A stretch of DNA of 64,000 bases from Bradysia coprophila (Eukaryota > Arthropoda > Insecta > Diptera > Sciaridae): the NCBI RefSeq assembly GCF_014529535.1, contig NW_023503374.1, positions 6,510,001 through 6,574,000 on the forward strand. The letters run 5' to 3'. Shown one piece after another: positions 26,401 to 36,828 of the stretch (position 1 is its first letter; each line of letters begins with the position of its first letter). Below the pieces are notes generated by a model. That model was not told where the DNA came from. It ran no database searches and saw only the letters and a program-made list of their open reading frames with translations. The position numbers and the translations under genes were made by a program.

Positions 26401-27282
26401 GCTCCTAAATCAGAATTAAGACATTTGTCTGACTCACTCTCTCCGATTTACAGATATTTTCAATGGGCTTTATGGGAACGTTCTATCCGGGTATGAAAGT
26501 GAATCCATTAGATTTAAGTCCAAATTATGCAGGAACACTGATGGCTATAACCAATGGAATTGGAGCAATAACCGGAATCTTATCACCATACATTGTAAGT
26601 TTTGTTTTTGTTGTCAGCTTAATTTCGATTTAATTGAAATTTTCCAATTTTTTCGTTACAGGTTGGCGTTATGACTCCTAACGTAAGTGTTTTAAGTTTG
26701 TAAAACGACAAGCTAATGATAGAGCTTGATATCATAGCACTGCTCTTAGGTAACGCTAAGAACAATTGAAAATCCGTAACTCTTCGAGTTATAACTCCCT
26801 CAGAGAGTCATCGTAAATCTTGATTGTTTTTGTACGAGACGATTAACCATTGTAATGGTGTAGACTAATCTCTAGGACTCGAGCGAGAAAAAAGTCAGTG
26901 CAAAGAAGCGTTCAAGAACTGAAAACTCGTATGAGAATTGTTGGAAGCCAGCGATCAAAGTTCCAACTGCCCGTGTAGTTATTTTCCCTTGAAATCTTCC
27001 ATATTCTAAAATTTCTATTGCCAATTATTTCATTAAACTAAACCTTTCTCCATTTAGTCGTCGTTGACGGAGTGGAGAGCTGTATTTTGGATTTCGTTCG
27101 CCATTTTTGTTTCAACAACTGTGGTGTATGTGCTATGGGCTTCTGGGGAAGTGCAACCATGGAACTATCCACCGGAAACTTCCATTGAAAATGGCCGGAA
27201 TAAGTCCGACGAACCAAGTGAAGAACAGCCGAAAAGCATGATCCAACACCCTTTGCAATCTAATATTAAGCTGAAAGATTAG
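14475..27282 (+). CDS. SLC17-family major facilitator transporter (sialin / inorganic phosphate cotransporter-like)
   Basis: Membrane transporter of the SLC17 group (organic anion or Na-phosphate cotransport; substrate not predictable). Fifteen coding exons join in phase: 14475-14508, 23548-23581, 23647-23791, 23856-23961, 24050-24139, 24210-24260, 24316-24410, 24814-24845, 24977-25058, 25123-25290, 25355-25571, 25641-25717, 26454-26594, 26662-26682, 27058-27282, giving 505 residues, normal for the family. Visible hallmarks are the first membrane segment after V-P-Q-R (S-I-M-G-F-L-A-L-V-N-A-Y-T-M-R-I), an N-N-T glycosylation site in the first loop, S-S-F-Y-W-G-Y, E-K-F-G-G-K-Y, the L-M-G-L-G-E-G-T-T-F-P-A signature and a C-terminal hydrophobic stretch near W-I-S-F-A-I-F-V. 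Exon 1 encodes only 11 residues and is separated by a 9-kb intron; its link to exon 2 rests on phase and family resemblance. A transposon begins 50 bp after the stop. Confidence 0.9.
15698..15906. mobile_element. Miniature element M4, copy A
   Basis: Ends ACCACGACAGAGTAAA and TTTACTCTGCCGTGGT are inverted with one mismatch. The interior has CATTTTCGAAACGTCA-type sequence in inverted order relative to copy B at 17491-17647. Lies in intron 1 of the transporter gene. Confidence 0.65.
16317..17250 (-). pseudogene. Ionotropic-receptor-like pseudogene, antisense in transporter intron 1
   Basis: Minus-strand open sequence from 17250 to 16864 resembles the ligand-binding/S1 part of divergent insect ionotropic receptors, ending I-I-V-V-P-E-A-Q-P-Y-P-D-Y-S-V-Y-L-L-T-I-P. 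The frame then ends early. Near 16880 a one-base shift, plus removal of the miniature element at 16704-16861, gives a continuation G-Y-S-L-I-T-V-L-I-A-I-L-L-L-S-G, a plausible first pore-domain membrane helix. That frame meets a stop at 16583-16585. No pore or later helices were found. The 129-codon frame at 16317-16706 overlaps in another phase and is unexplained. The family call is from local resemblance only; a gustatory or unrelated membrane protein is possible. Confidence 0.5.
16704..16861. mobile_element. Miniature element M5 with AATT target duplication
   Basis: Inverted ends CACGCCGTAAGT and ACTTACGGCGTG, flanked on both sides by AATT (16700-16703 and 16862-16865). It is inserted inside the receptor-like pseudogene. 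Confidence 0.75.
17491..17647. mobile_element. Miniature element M4, copy B
   Basis: Begins GGCAGAGTAAAATCAGGC and ends GTTTATTTTACTTTGCC. The interior TTGAAACGTCAAATAAGG matches the complement of copy A, so the copies lie in opposite orientation. Confidence 0.65.
17651..23547 (+). other. Remainder of transporter intron 1
   Basis: Very AT-rich. I found no coding exon that fits in phase. It contains short simple repeats (ATC)n near 18008, a family of AGGTCAAACCTGACC-like repeats near 21580-21710 and a degenerate repeat near 22545-22690 whose relative lies at 25850-25945 in intron 12 (shared CTCATACAAACAAAA). Small open frames such as 18968-19150, 21738-21926 and 23234-23425 are not supported. 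Confidence 0.45.
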
Positions 27283-27691
27283 ACTTAAAAAATTCCGATT
27301 TAGTTCAATTGTCGATCGAAAAAGAAAAACTCCCGAGTGAAAAACTGACCGAAAAACGACTGGTTCTGATCCTTGCTTATGAGAATGATAAATATGCTCC
27401 TACTTACTGATTAGGTTAATTTTGACTACCACCCTCTTAAGAATGAAAAAACAATATAAATAATAAGATTGCAAATTACACTTTTTCTATATAACATGGC
27501 ATATTGGATGCTTGCTACACTGACTAATATAATTTTATGATGTAAATTATCCGACTAAATAGTATAAAAATATGCTTCTATGGTACATAATTACAGGAGT
27601 GAGATTCCGCATCAAAAAATGTTCTCAGTCGCCAGTTAGTCATAACTATAAGCAGAAGTCTCTTTGAATCTGTCGAGAAATATTCTTTCAA

Positions 27692-30443
27692 ATGTCGCGA
27701 CAATACAAAAGATATTTAGAGCCGAATACTGAAAATCCGCTGACAAATTATATGGCAAAGGTGTGTTGAATAGCAGTTCCTTATATTTTATGAATTTCTT
27801 TAACTATCCTAAATTAGAAAGTGAAAAACGAAACCACCGATCGAATTTTTAAAAGAGTGAGCCGGAAACCTGTTTCTTCTGAGAGTGATCAAGATCAAGG
27901 TGTGAATATATGAGACATATAGAAACTTTTACGCTCGACTTAAACCTAAATTATAAATTTTAAGATTGCGTCAACGAGACGGAACCCACAGATCGGACAG
28001 AGAATGATGAAGTCTTAAACGAAGGAAACAATTATGATGTACCCAATGGTGATAACGAGGACTTCTTTCATGTTATATCCGATCAATTAATTCATCCGAA
28101 TCTGCTATGCAAAACGTCAGATGCCATAACGATGGTTCTAGCATTTTTCCTTCAGCATCACTTGACCTGGGTCGCTCTTGAAGACCTGTTGAAGTTGTTC
28201 CATAATGTACTAGGCGATAACTCTAATTTACCAAGAACGAAATACTTTTTCAAAAAATTCTTCGGACGGAATCAACGCCCAACAATTCATTTTTACTGCA
28301 AAAAATGTTTGGTCTACATCAACACTTATGACAACTTGAAGTCGCTTCAAGTAACCGAAAACGAAAATGATAGAGGTCCTCATTATTGTGATGTTTGTGA
28401 AACCGAGTATTCGTTAAAAAAAATGAACGATGGTCACTTTTTCATGGAGCTGCCTTTGAGAGAACAATTAGAAAAACGAATCTCTGAAGATATTGGTATT
28501 TTGAATTACAGCACGGTCTCGAATAACAGTACATACACAGACGTATTTGATGGAAAGTTATACAAAGCTCTGAGAGCTAAAGTTGGAGCCGGTCCTTTGG
28601 TTACATTGACTTTGAATACAGATGGTGTAAGAGTATTTAAATCAAAACGAAAAGCTAGTCTGTGGCCAATTCAGTGGATTATCAATGAAGTTCCTCCACG
28701 CAAAAGATTTAAGCAACAAAACATAATTTTATCCGGCATATGGTTTGGCTCTGATCCTTCCTTCGAGCTGTATTTACAGCCATTCATTAAGGAAATGAAT
28801 GATCTTGATGAACAGAAAATCGTTATTAAGACAGGCAATACAGAGAAAACAGTAACCGTTCGTGTCTTGCTATTCACCGCGGACTTACCAGCTAAGGCGA
28901 AAGTGCTTAAATTTAAGCAATTCAATGGCGAATTTGGTTGCAGTTACTGTATTCATCCAGGTTTCATGGTGGGTAGTTCCACGTCGAGCAAATACACAAA
29001 CGAAGATTTTCCTCTCCGAACGCACTCAGGTACACTGAATTTGATCGGTATGTTTTTGTCAACGGGGCAATCAAGCTTTGGTATCACCGGAGTCTCACCC
29101 TTGATTGGATTTAAAGATTTCAATTTGATCGATGGTACTGTTATAGACTATCTACACTGTGTCCTAGAAGGTATATTCAATTTTTCAATGAGGAAAAATT
29201 AATTCTCTTTCGACGTAATATGATATTTCAGGTGTTACATATTTGCTGTTGAGTCTCTGGTTTGACTCTACTAATCACCGAGAGAAGTACTACATTACTC
29301 CTCGTGGAATGGAGGTAGTCAATAAAAACCTGAAGAATATTACTCCTTTCAAATCGTTTTCCATAAAACCGAGATCAATTGAAGAAAGGGAATATTGGAA
29401 AGCACATGAGCTGAAGTACTGGTTGCTTTACTATGCAGTTCCTTGTTTAAGTGGTGTTTTAAAATCAATTTATTTAAACCACCTGACATTGCTATCCGAA
29501 GCAATATTTATATTTTTAAAGTCCGAAATCACCACTAAAGAAGATGAAAAAGCTACAAAAAGTTTAAACAAATTTGTGGACGACTTTCAAAAACTTTATG
29601 GAGAAGAGAATATGGTGAACAACGTCCATTTACTCAAACATTTGTCGAAATGTGTAAATGACTGTGGTCCTCTTTGGGCGTATTCGAATTTCAACTTCGA
29701 GAGTAATAATGGATCGCTTGTGAAACATGTTCACGGCAATACAGACGTTGAGCATCAGATTGCTTCGAAGTATGCGTTCAACACTTCCCTGAATCGCTTG
29801 AAAGTTCTGTGCGAGTCGACCTCGTCAACCTTCAATTACATCGAGCGAATGAAAAGCATGAGAGTTAAAAAGTGTGAGAAAATCGGTAATAATGAAATAA
29901 GTCCTTTGTAAATTATATCAAATGAAATAACATACGATATAGGTCAGATAACTTTGTTCGGGAGCCCATTAAAGCACAAGCTGGATGCAGTCGAGAAATC
30001 CATTTTGCAGGGAAATTTGGATTATGTTATGGCATACAACAAGTTCTTTTACGGCAATGATGTATTCTTTAGTGCCGCCTACAAAAGACCTGAGCAAACA
30101 AATGACACTGTGGTAATTTTAAAAAACCAACGCGTTGGCATTATCACTTTAATTTTCAAGGCAGAAGATTCCGTTTTCGTTCTTCTAAAAATGCTAAGAA
30201 CGGAACGAGTTCCGAATTTCCCTGTTCACGTAAAAAAGATCTGCAAAAGCAATGTAAATTGTTTTGAAAAAATTCCGGCAGAAGAAATATTACAGAAACT
30301 TCTTATTATTTCGACTGAGAAGGAAAGTTTCATAACAGAGCTGCCGAACCAGTATGAAGGTGATTGAAATGTATCTTGTTTGTTTATGTTTATCAGAAAT
30401 TATAAAACCGGAAGGTTCTGAACCGGAGCCCGAAACCTATTAA
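27692..30443 (+). CDS. tnp2-type (CACTA/EnSpm-like) transposase
   Basis: Catalyses cut-and-paste transposition of the surrounding element. Six exons in phase: 27692-27760, 27818-27899, 27965-29170, 29232-29885, 29943-30359, 30397-30443, giving 824 residues; introns are 37-64 nt. An acidic N-terminal region is followed by paired CxxC motifs (C162/C165 and C192/C195, zinc-ribbon-like). T-D-G (D270) lies in the first strand of the presumed RNase H-like core, and A-D-L-P-A-K-A (D357) comes just before F-N-G-E-F-G-C-S-Y-C-I-H-P-G, a strong tnp2 signature. The second half contains D-Y-L-H-C-V-L-E-G and a late G-N-T-D-V-E-H block like the DUF4218-type tail. No internal stop or frameshift, so it may be active. 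Assigning D270 and D357 as catalytic is inference. Confidence 0.85.
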
Positions 30444-30601
30444 TCGTTCGAAAATAAAAAAAAATTACCAAAATAATTGTTCATTATAATAGTAAGTCCT
30501 GACGATGTATTTCGTCTTGTATTTTTGATTCATTTAATTTTGAGTGAGTAGTCGTTGAATTATAAAAGTTTACATTCAGTTACAAAAAATCATCAGAAAC
30601 A

Positions 30602-33600
30602 ATGGAAGCAGAAAGTAAGATCTAACAAATATTTTCCAACCAATCCAACACTCATTAATGTGGTATCTTTGAATAGAAGATAAATATGCAGTAGTAGAAC
30701 TAAAATATGACGAAGGAAAAGTGGTCATTGTTCGAAGATTTTGGATATTGAAGTCGAAGAAATTATACATCAAAACTGATGATGAATTTTGCTATTGGTG
30801 CGCTAATCTGGACGATGATCCATACGACATGAAATGCGAATATTCAGAGAAGTTTACGGGAGAGCCAGCTCTTTTTAAAGTTTTTGTCATAAAACTTGTA
30901 GGTGAGCTACAATTTTCCTTCACCCATCTAGCAACAAAGATTCATCCACGGAAACTTACACTCAAATGTATAAGATTAAGCCTAACGTGTATGATTTCCG
31001 TACACAACGTATTGGTACGTGCCGCAAGTACCACACACTTCACATATTTTTCTGTGTGTACTCTAACTTTACTAAAACAAACAACCTATCCGAATTCTCG
31101 AACATCTTCGATCGGTCAATTTTGCATAAACTAAATCTAAAATTATTAATGGAGATTGACACACCCGATGATTCTAATATTTCAGAGTTACACCTAATTT
31201 GCAACGGAAATATCTTGAAAATTTTAGTTTTTTATGTGGCAGTTTCCACCACTGCCGTTCAAAAATTTGAATTCTACATTTTTGTTAGAATTCGATAGAC
31301 TTTCCCTTGTTCTGCAACATTAGCTTTGTTTTATGCAGATCAGGGAATGTTGAAGCTGGACCAGCATAACCCATCCAACATTTATCTTTTGATATAAATT
31401 TATTTTCGACTAGTAGCATCTTTTGATGCTACTTTTTAGTGAGTTATAAAAAAATGAAACAGAAAAATGTTTTATGTTCTTCGTTGGAAGAACCTTAGAA
31501 ATGGAAAATGATTTCTTGTCAAAGATAAAGCAATTTTCGTGAACTGGAAATTGCATTTTTTTTGGAAGGAATAGTTCAATATAGATAAATTGTTTGTGGT
31601 TAGATTTTAGATCAGCCAAAGGAAAAACTGAAGTAATTGGACTAAGTATACATACTGCTTTGGTACCCAAAATGTAGGTTTGAACAACTCGAAAAGAATC
31701 GTACAATACCACGATGTTTAGTTTATCTAAACGTAAGGCACTGATTTACTTGGTTTTCATACACAGAGTTAAATCTTGCAGTTGCAATTTGTATAGACTC
31801 CTTAATTTCGCATTTCATACATTGGATCAGTATTGTAATTCCTTTAAGTTAAACTATAAATCTTTTGAAATCTTATTCTCATTCATTATAACTCAATCAC
31901 GCAGCACAAACATAAATTTTTAAAGAAATCTTATAACTGCACCAATCGAATCAAAATGTTTTTGTTTACTTTCGTCCACATAAAACAAACGTCATCATTA
32001 TTTTCAGAACTGAGAGCCGTCTCATATAATATTTTCTGTATCTGTTTCTGGTGGTTCTTTTAAATTTACTAATTTTTTTGTAGCAATGTCTACAGTTCTA
32101 AACTCACGCCTAAATGCATATTTTGCGGACAAGATATGTCGCTTATGAATGAATATCAAAGTTATGCGCAAAACTTCCCATTTACGTATTACTAGTTAGC
32201 AAAATAGCTATTATATTTATATCTGAAACTTAACTTGATAGACACTTTGGAGGAGGCTGAAAAATCGGTGCAAGGACGATTAAAGTTTGTTTCAAATAAA
32301 TTTCGCGAGCCTGGAAACACCGATGAAGAAATAAAGAAGATGGAATCGAAACGAAAAAGATCAGAGAAAAAAGAATTAAAGACACAGAAAGCTCAGGCTC
32401 ATGCACTAAACTTGCAATATTTGATTAACGACGTGAAATTGCAAGCTCCCTCCACATCTTCCTCAATATTACCTATCCCTGAATTTACTGACAGCAACAA
32501 CGAAGAAGAAGAGAACCGCAACAGCTCAGATGAGGTTTGAACTGATTGATAATTTAAGATCACACCGCTTATTGAATTTTTTACAAGGAAATTCGTGAGC
32601 CGATAATTAAAAAAGCAAAACAAAATTATTCATTGGAACGCTCGGAACCTCGCTCGGAACCTTTAGTCAAAGAAAAAAAAAAGAAAAAGGACCAAAAACG
32701 GTCAAAAGTTGAGGCGTTGATAACTTCCGTCGAATTGAACGACGAAACAGAGGTGATGTTCATAAGCCAAGAGATAGAGGAGTTAATAAATAAATCAAAA
32801 AATTTAAGGTATGTGCGAAGTCGAACGAGATCGATACGTCACCAAAATTAAACGATAAGCCTAAGAAAAAGAAAAAGAAACGATCGAGTGGAACCGAAAC
32901 ACAGGAAAGTAACTTGACTGTAATGGCTATGAATGCCACGTCAAATATTTCATCTTCGTCGATGGCATTGTCTGATAATATCTCTCCACTTTGCGAATTG
33001 CCGAGCACCACATTTGGGTTTTCACTTACTGATTTGACTCGTGATTTGGTTCATTCCATACTGACAGACAACGAGCAAGATATTCGAAACGAGGACTATG
33101 TTTCTGAGGTAATCAAAAATTATTGTACAAATTATTGTAATTAAGAAAACTCTTAATAATTAAGCAACTCGAAGTTCCTCCTCTTGCTACATTAACCATA
33201 CCAGAGATTGTTTCGATATCGAATGAGTTGAACGCTTCAAACAACATGGATCGAGTCGATAATTGTATGAAATTCTTCGTATTTTTCGAATCGTCTGATT
33301 GAATTTGAATATTTACAGACGGAGGAAATATAATTGTCTTAAACTTTGATGAGCTCACCACTAAGTACAATGACGCACTTTCTGAGATTCTTAAATTAAA
33401 AGTTGAAAATGATAATTTAAAAATAGAGTTGGCAAAGGCCGATCGTCGAAATAAACTGCTTCAAGACTATTTAGTTGATGTAGACGAACGCGTCCCAGAA
33501 CTTCTATTCGAAGAAAAGGTTAAATGGAATAAAATGAGTGAATGAATGTAAATCAACATTTTCTACTTTAAATTAAGGACGGAGGGCGACTGTACAGGCA

Positions 33601-34003
33601 CAATGTTTTTATATCGAAAAAACAATGTGCAGTCTTGGATAAAGCGAAAAGCGACAACGAATTCCTGAATAACTTACTTATCTGCGTTTTTGGTCGAGAT
33701 GTCTTGAAGACTCACACCCTAACTGGCAAACGAAGCTTCAAGAAGAAAGAAGAAAATACCTCAGCACCGGCACAGCCAGCGAAAACATTAGATAAGAATC
33801 GTGTCGGTCTAATTTACGGTACACATCTTTTTTATTGAATAATAAGAATTACTCAGTCGTGCTACCTATATTCAGATATCATGAACGCTCATGCTGTTGC
33901 CAACAAAACAAAAAAACTAACCAAAACCGAGATTAACGCAATCATTTCCAAAAAAACTTCGAACTTGGCATCTTACGAGGAAAAATCTATTCAAGAAAAT
34001 TAA
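30602..34003 (+). CDS. BEN-domain protein encoded by the transposon (accessory DNA-binding protein)
   Basis: Probable exons: 30602-30614, 30677-30901, 30940-31014 (tentative), 32242-32534, 32588-32752, 32809-33108, 33165-33264, 33319-33518, 33578-33818, 33876-34003, about 579 residues. N-terminal part unrecognised; the middle is lysine-, serine- and glutamate-rich (nuclear-like, low complexity). A leucine-rich coiled coil is encoded by exon 33319-33518. The C-terminal two exons (from residue about 458) match a BEN domain: L-Y-R-H-N-V-F-I-S-K-K-Q, then L-L-I-C-V-F-G-R-D-V-L-K-T-H-T-L-T-G-K. BEN domains bind DNA or chromatin, so a TnpA-like role in recognising element ends is plausible. Two joins are weak: a 38-nt intron before exon 3, and 32753-32808, which could instead be coding with a one-base deletion in an A6 run. 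Confidence 0.7.
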
Positions 34004-34543
34004 AAATTTCTTGTGAAAAAGCTTGATTTCAATAAAAAGATAGAACTTATTTTTGGTGAACTGTCGAATTTTAATTTTATCCTTAATGAGATGCTGCATT
34101 TAGTAACTGATTTCTTTCTTGTTCGACCAACTTTTCTGCGTTTCCATTATCAAGATTCCTTTTTCCATTCAAAAGTGCAAATTTTACAAAGTTGTAACGA
34201 TAACCGTGAAATCTAAGAAGTAAAAGAATTTCAGACATCCTATTGGTCAAGTACGTAGCTATTAAGATTAAGGAAGATCTTAATCTGGAGGTTGATATAT
34301 ATTTTGGTTTATGAAAATTAAACTTGATTTTATGACTAAACATTCAGGACATCTTACCGACCAAATTAACGATTTCAGTGTGTCTTACGATATGCACTCG
34401 CAACTTTACATTAAGCACGTGATACAGTCGAACATTTCCTTATCTAATTTTACTATGATGTTTCAGTGCGAATTTTTGAAAATAGCATAAATATCTGTAC
34501 TTAATTTTACAAAGCGGACTTAGGGTGAAGTGTTTCACTCGGG

Positions 34544-36329
34544 CTTTCATCAAAACCTAAGCTTTTTTTCATAATTCAATTTATAAAATTGTCGAACATT
34601 TTAGTTTAACACTAATATCACTTGGATGTTAGGCTCGTTTCACAGCGTATATATGTGGATGATCCTGTAAACTCAAAGTAACGTACATAAATACTTAGTG
34701 ATTAAGTAAATGCAAGACATTATCACCACCGGCTTCATAATCACCATCATCATCACGATCATCATGTTTATGTTTAAATTTCAATGACCACAACAACAGA
34801 ATAGAGCGGTAACTCTCTCGGGCATCCGAACGGTTTTATTTGTATTGGAGAAAATTATCCTAGTTCTTCATTACAATTTTGAATTGCAAACCAGGGGTTG
34901 TAACCAGTATCAGTTCAGTATGTCGTATGTGTATCGGCTGTACCAGCTATAGTCAGTATAGGTTTTACCAGTATCAGTCGGTATACCCAATGATGTACGT
35001 CCATTTGATTTACACGTATTGACTGATGCAGGTACAGCGACTAACACTACTTCACATACTTATTACATCGACGTGTACATTCTGTGTCAGGCGCGAGGTG
35101 TCGATTATCATTTCTATGTCACAGAAAACATTGCATCATTGCTGTACATCAACATCACCATTCATCTCTCAACGTTTCCTCTTTGGAAGTAAGTCAGTGC
35201 AAACTCTCTATAGTATTCAAATGTTTAAATTAAGGGATAGAATATTAAAGTTCAAGTTGCGCAATTGCTAGCATGAGAACGTTAGAGGTATTCTCACCGT
35301 TTTTTTTTTTTTTTTTGGAAGAGGCAGGGCCATAGAACTGTTGAACGAAACCCTCTACTTGTCAGAAAGCAAAACAGATAACTTTAAACATGTGATATGC
35401 AATGTTCATTAAAAAGTTTTTAAATTTCTTTAGTTAAGTCAAATTTTTCGTAGAATGGTTCCTTTAAATTATTGTCTTTTTCAGTTATAAAATAAAGTTA
35501 CAGCCTGTAAAAAATGACTAAGCTGTGATTGAATTAAAATTCGTCCCAACATGCAGTATAATAATTATTTGATTACGAACATTTAATGAAGACAAAGAAA
35601 CAGCAGAAAAATAGAAAGTCTGTGTGACATTGCGATAAGATGACATATTCGTTCTATTAAAGATTATGCTTAATACAAAAAACCACATTTCCTTTTTTCG
35701 TTACTCCTAAAAATCTGACTTGATCTGCCAAACGTTTAAGAAATTTAAGAAAAATTCTATAAAAAACCTTCGAGAAAAGATCTGAAAGCTTTTCATGAAC
35801 AAATGCGAACGTGGTTTGAGGATCTAAAAGCTTTTTAGAATTCTGTAAAAATTAATTGAGTGGTGCCACGGTTACATTATATGAAAATTGTTATATCATC
35901 AAAATGTTTTCCATAGAAAAATAGTATTTGAAATCACAGCTTATTTGGCTATATGATTCGGGTTAATCTGCATCGTTCGTAACAACTGATAAAAGTCTGA
36001 ACCGTGTTAAATCATGCTGAGAACGTGAAACGTTATCAAATTGACTCTTTCCAGGGATGTATTTTGTGTGTGCTAGTACTTGGAATTCGACGTTGGATGA
36101 AAATATAATTTTGGCGTGTTTAACTAGGTTGCTAAAATGTGCCAAAAATCGAAAAAGAAGCTTTCTCAGAATGTGATATTGGCGGTGCAGGCAGCGAAAT
36201 GATAAGTTCAGAGATTGTAGAGACATCTTTCAACGCGTTCAAATTTTAGAATTTTATCCTAGACCATAAAATCGATCCGATGGATCGAATAGAAGAATTG
36301 ATATAATTGCATTCAACGAAAAAACAAGA
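34544..36329. other. No gene recognised
   Basis: AT-rich flank right of the transposon. Holds an imperfect CAGTATCAGT-rich stretch at about 34905-34990 and, near 35985-36045, a segment (TTAAATCATGCTGAGAACG) shared with about 40545-40580. No coding exon supported. Confidence 0.4.
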
Positions 36330-36617
36330 ACGGTTAGATTTGAAATTGACGAGAATCAATCAATCATGGTGGATGAAGAAAAGAAAACCATTTACGATTT
36401 GTGTATCCCATATGTTAATGAGAAACTTAAACTTAAATCGCTTGAAGTAATCGGCCTTCTGATAGGAGCGAAGGTAACATTGACTAAACTCTTTTTGGAC
36501 TTCTGCTCAAAATTCAAAATCAAAAGTATAATAGAAAATATTGGTATCGAGGCTGTAAAAGGAAGCTGCAAAATTTTCCATAATCATACGTACGACCCTC
36601 AAAAAGCAATAACTTAA
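36330..36617 (+). pseudogene. Non-LTR retrotransposon remnant, extreme C-terminus
   Basis: Open frame reading T-V-R-F-E, then E-K-K-T-I-Y-D-L-C-I-P-Y, then L-E-V-I-G-L-L-I-G-A, ending in K-G-S-C-K-I-F-H-N-H. This is the terminal segment of a family of non-LTR ORFs, recalled from common database proteins. The minus-strand fragment at 41290-41669 holds the overlapping preceding part. The catalytic reverse transcriptase is absent. Confidence 0.6.
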
Positions 36618-36828
36618 GTCAACCCGATTTGAATCAATACATTAAAACATTTGTAATTACAATTTTGGACAGTATTCTGTGTCAATAATGGCAATCGTAA
36701 AAGTACGACAGAAATTTATTCTTTGAAATAAATGATATATAGAAGGTATGTACGACTACGCAAATATTACCTTCACGCTTTAATGAATTACAAAATAAAA
36801 ACTTTACAACCCTAGGATTGTAATATAT

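Larger units (their letters stand above)
27332..34543 (+). mobile_element. Autonomous two-gene DNA transposon, tnp2/CACTA (CMC-like), 7.2 kb
   Basis: Left end CCCGAGTGAAAAACT (27332-27346) and right end AGTGTTTCACTCGGG (34529-34543) are inverted repeats matching at 14 of 15 positions. Each is flanked outside by the dinucleotide CT, a possible 2-bp target duplication. The two ends enclose exactly two same-strand genes: the transposase (27692-30443) and a BEN-domain protein (30602-34003). Both have complete reading frames and their own AATAAA signals (30453, 34031). The layout recalls plant CACTA elements with a transposase and a separate DNA-binding protein. Classical CACTA ends read CACT(A/G), so the terminus here is atypical. 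The ends were found by eye and need another copy to confirm. Confidence 0.7.

Noticed and set aside
30966-31712. Open frames in the 1.2-kb intron of the BEN gene
   Set aside because: They extend past a good splice donor (31015), end without partners, and show no recognisable domain. An extra exon cannot be fully excluded.
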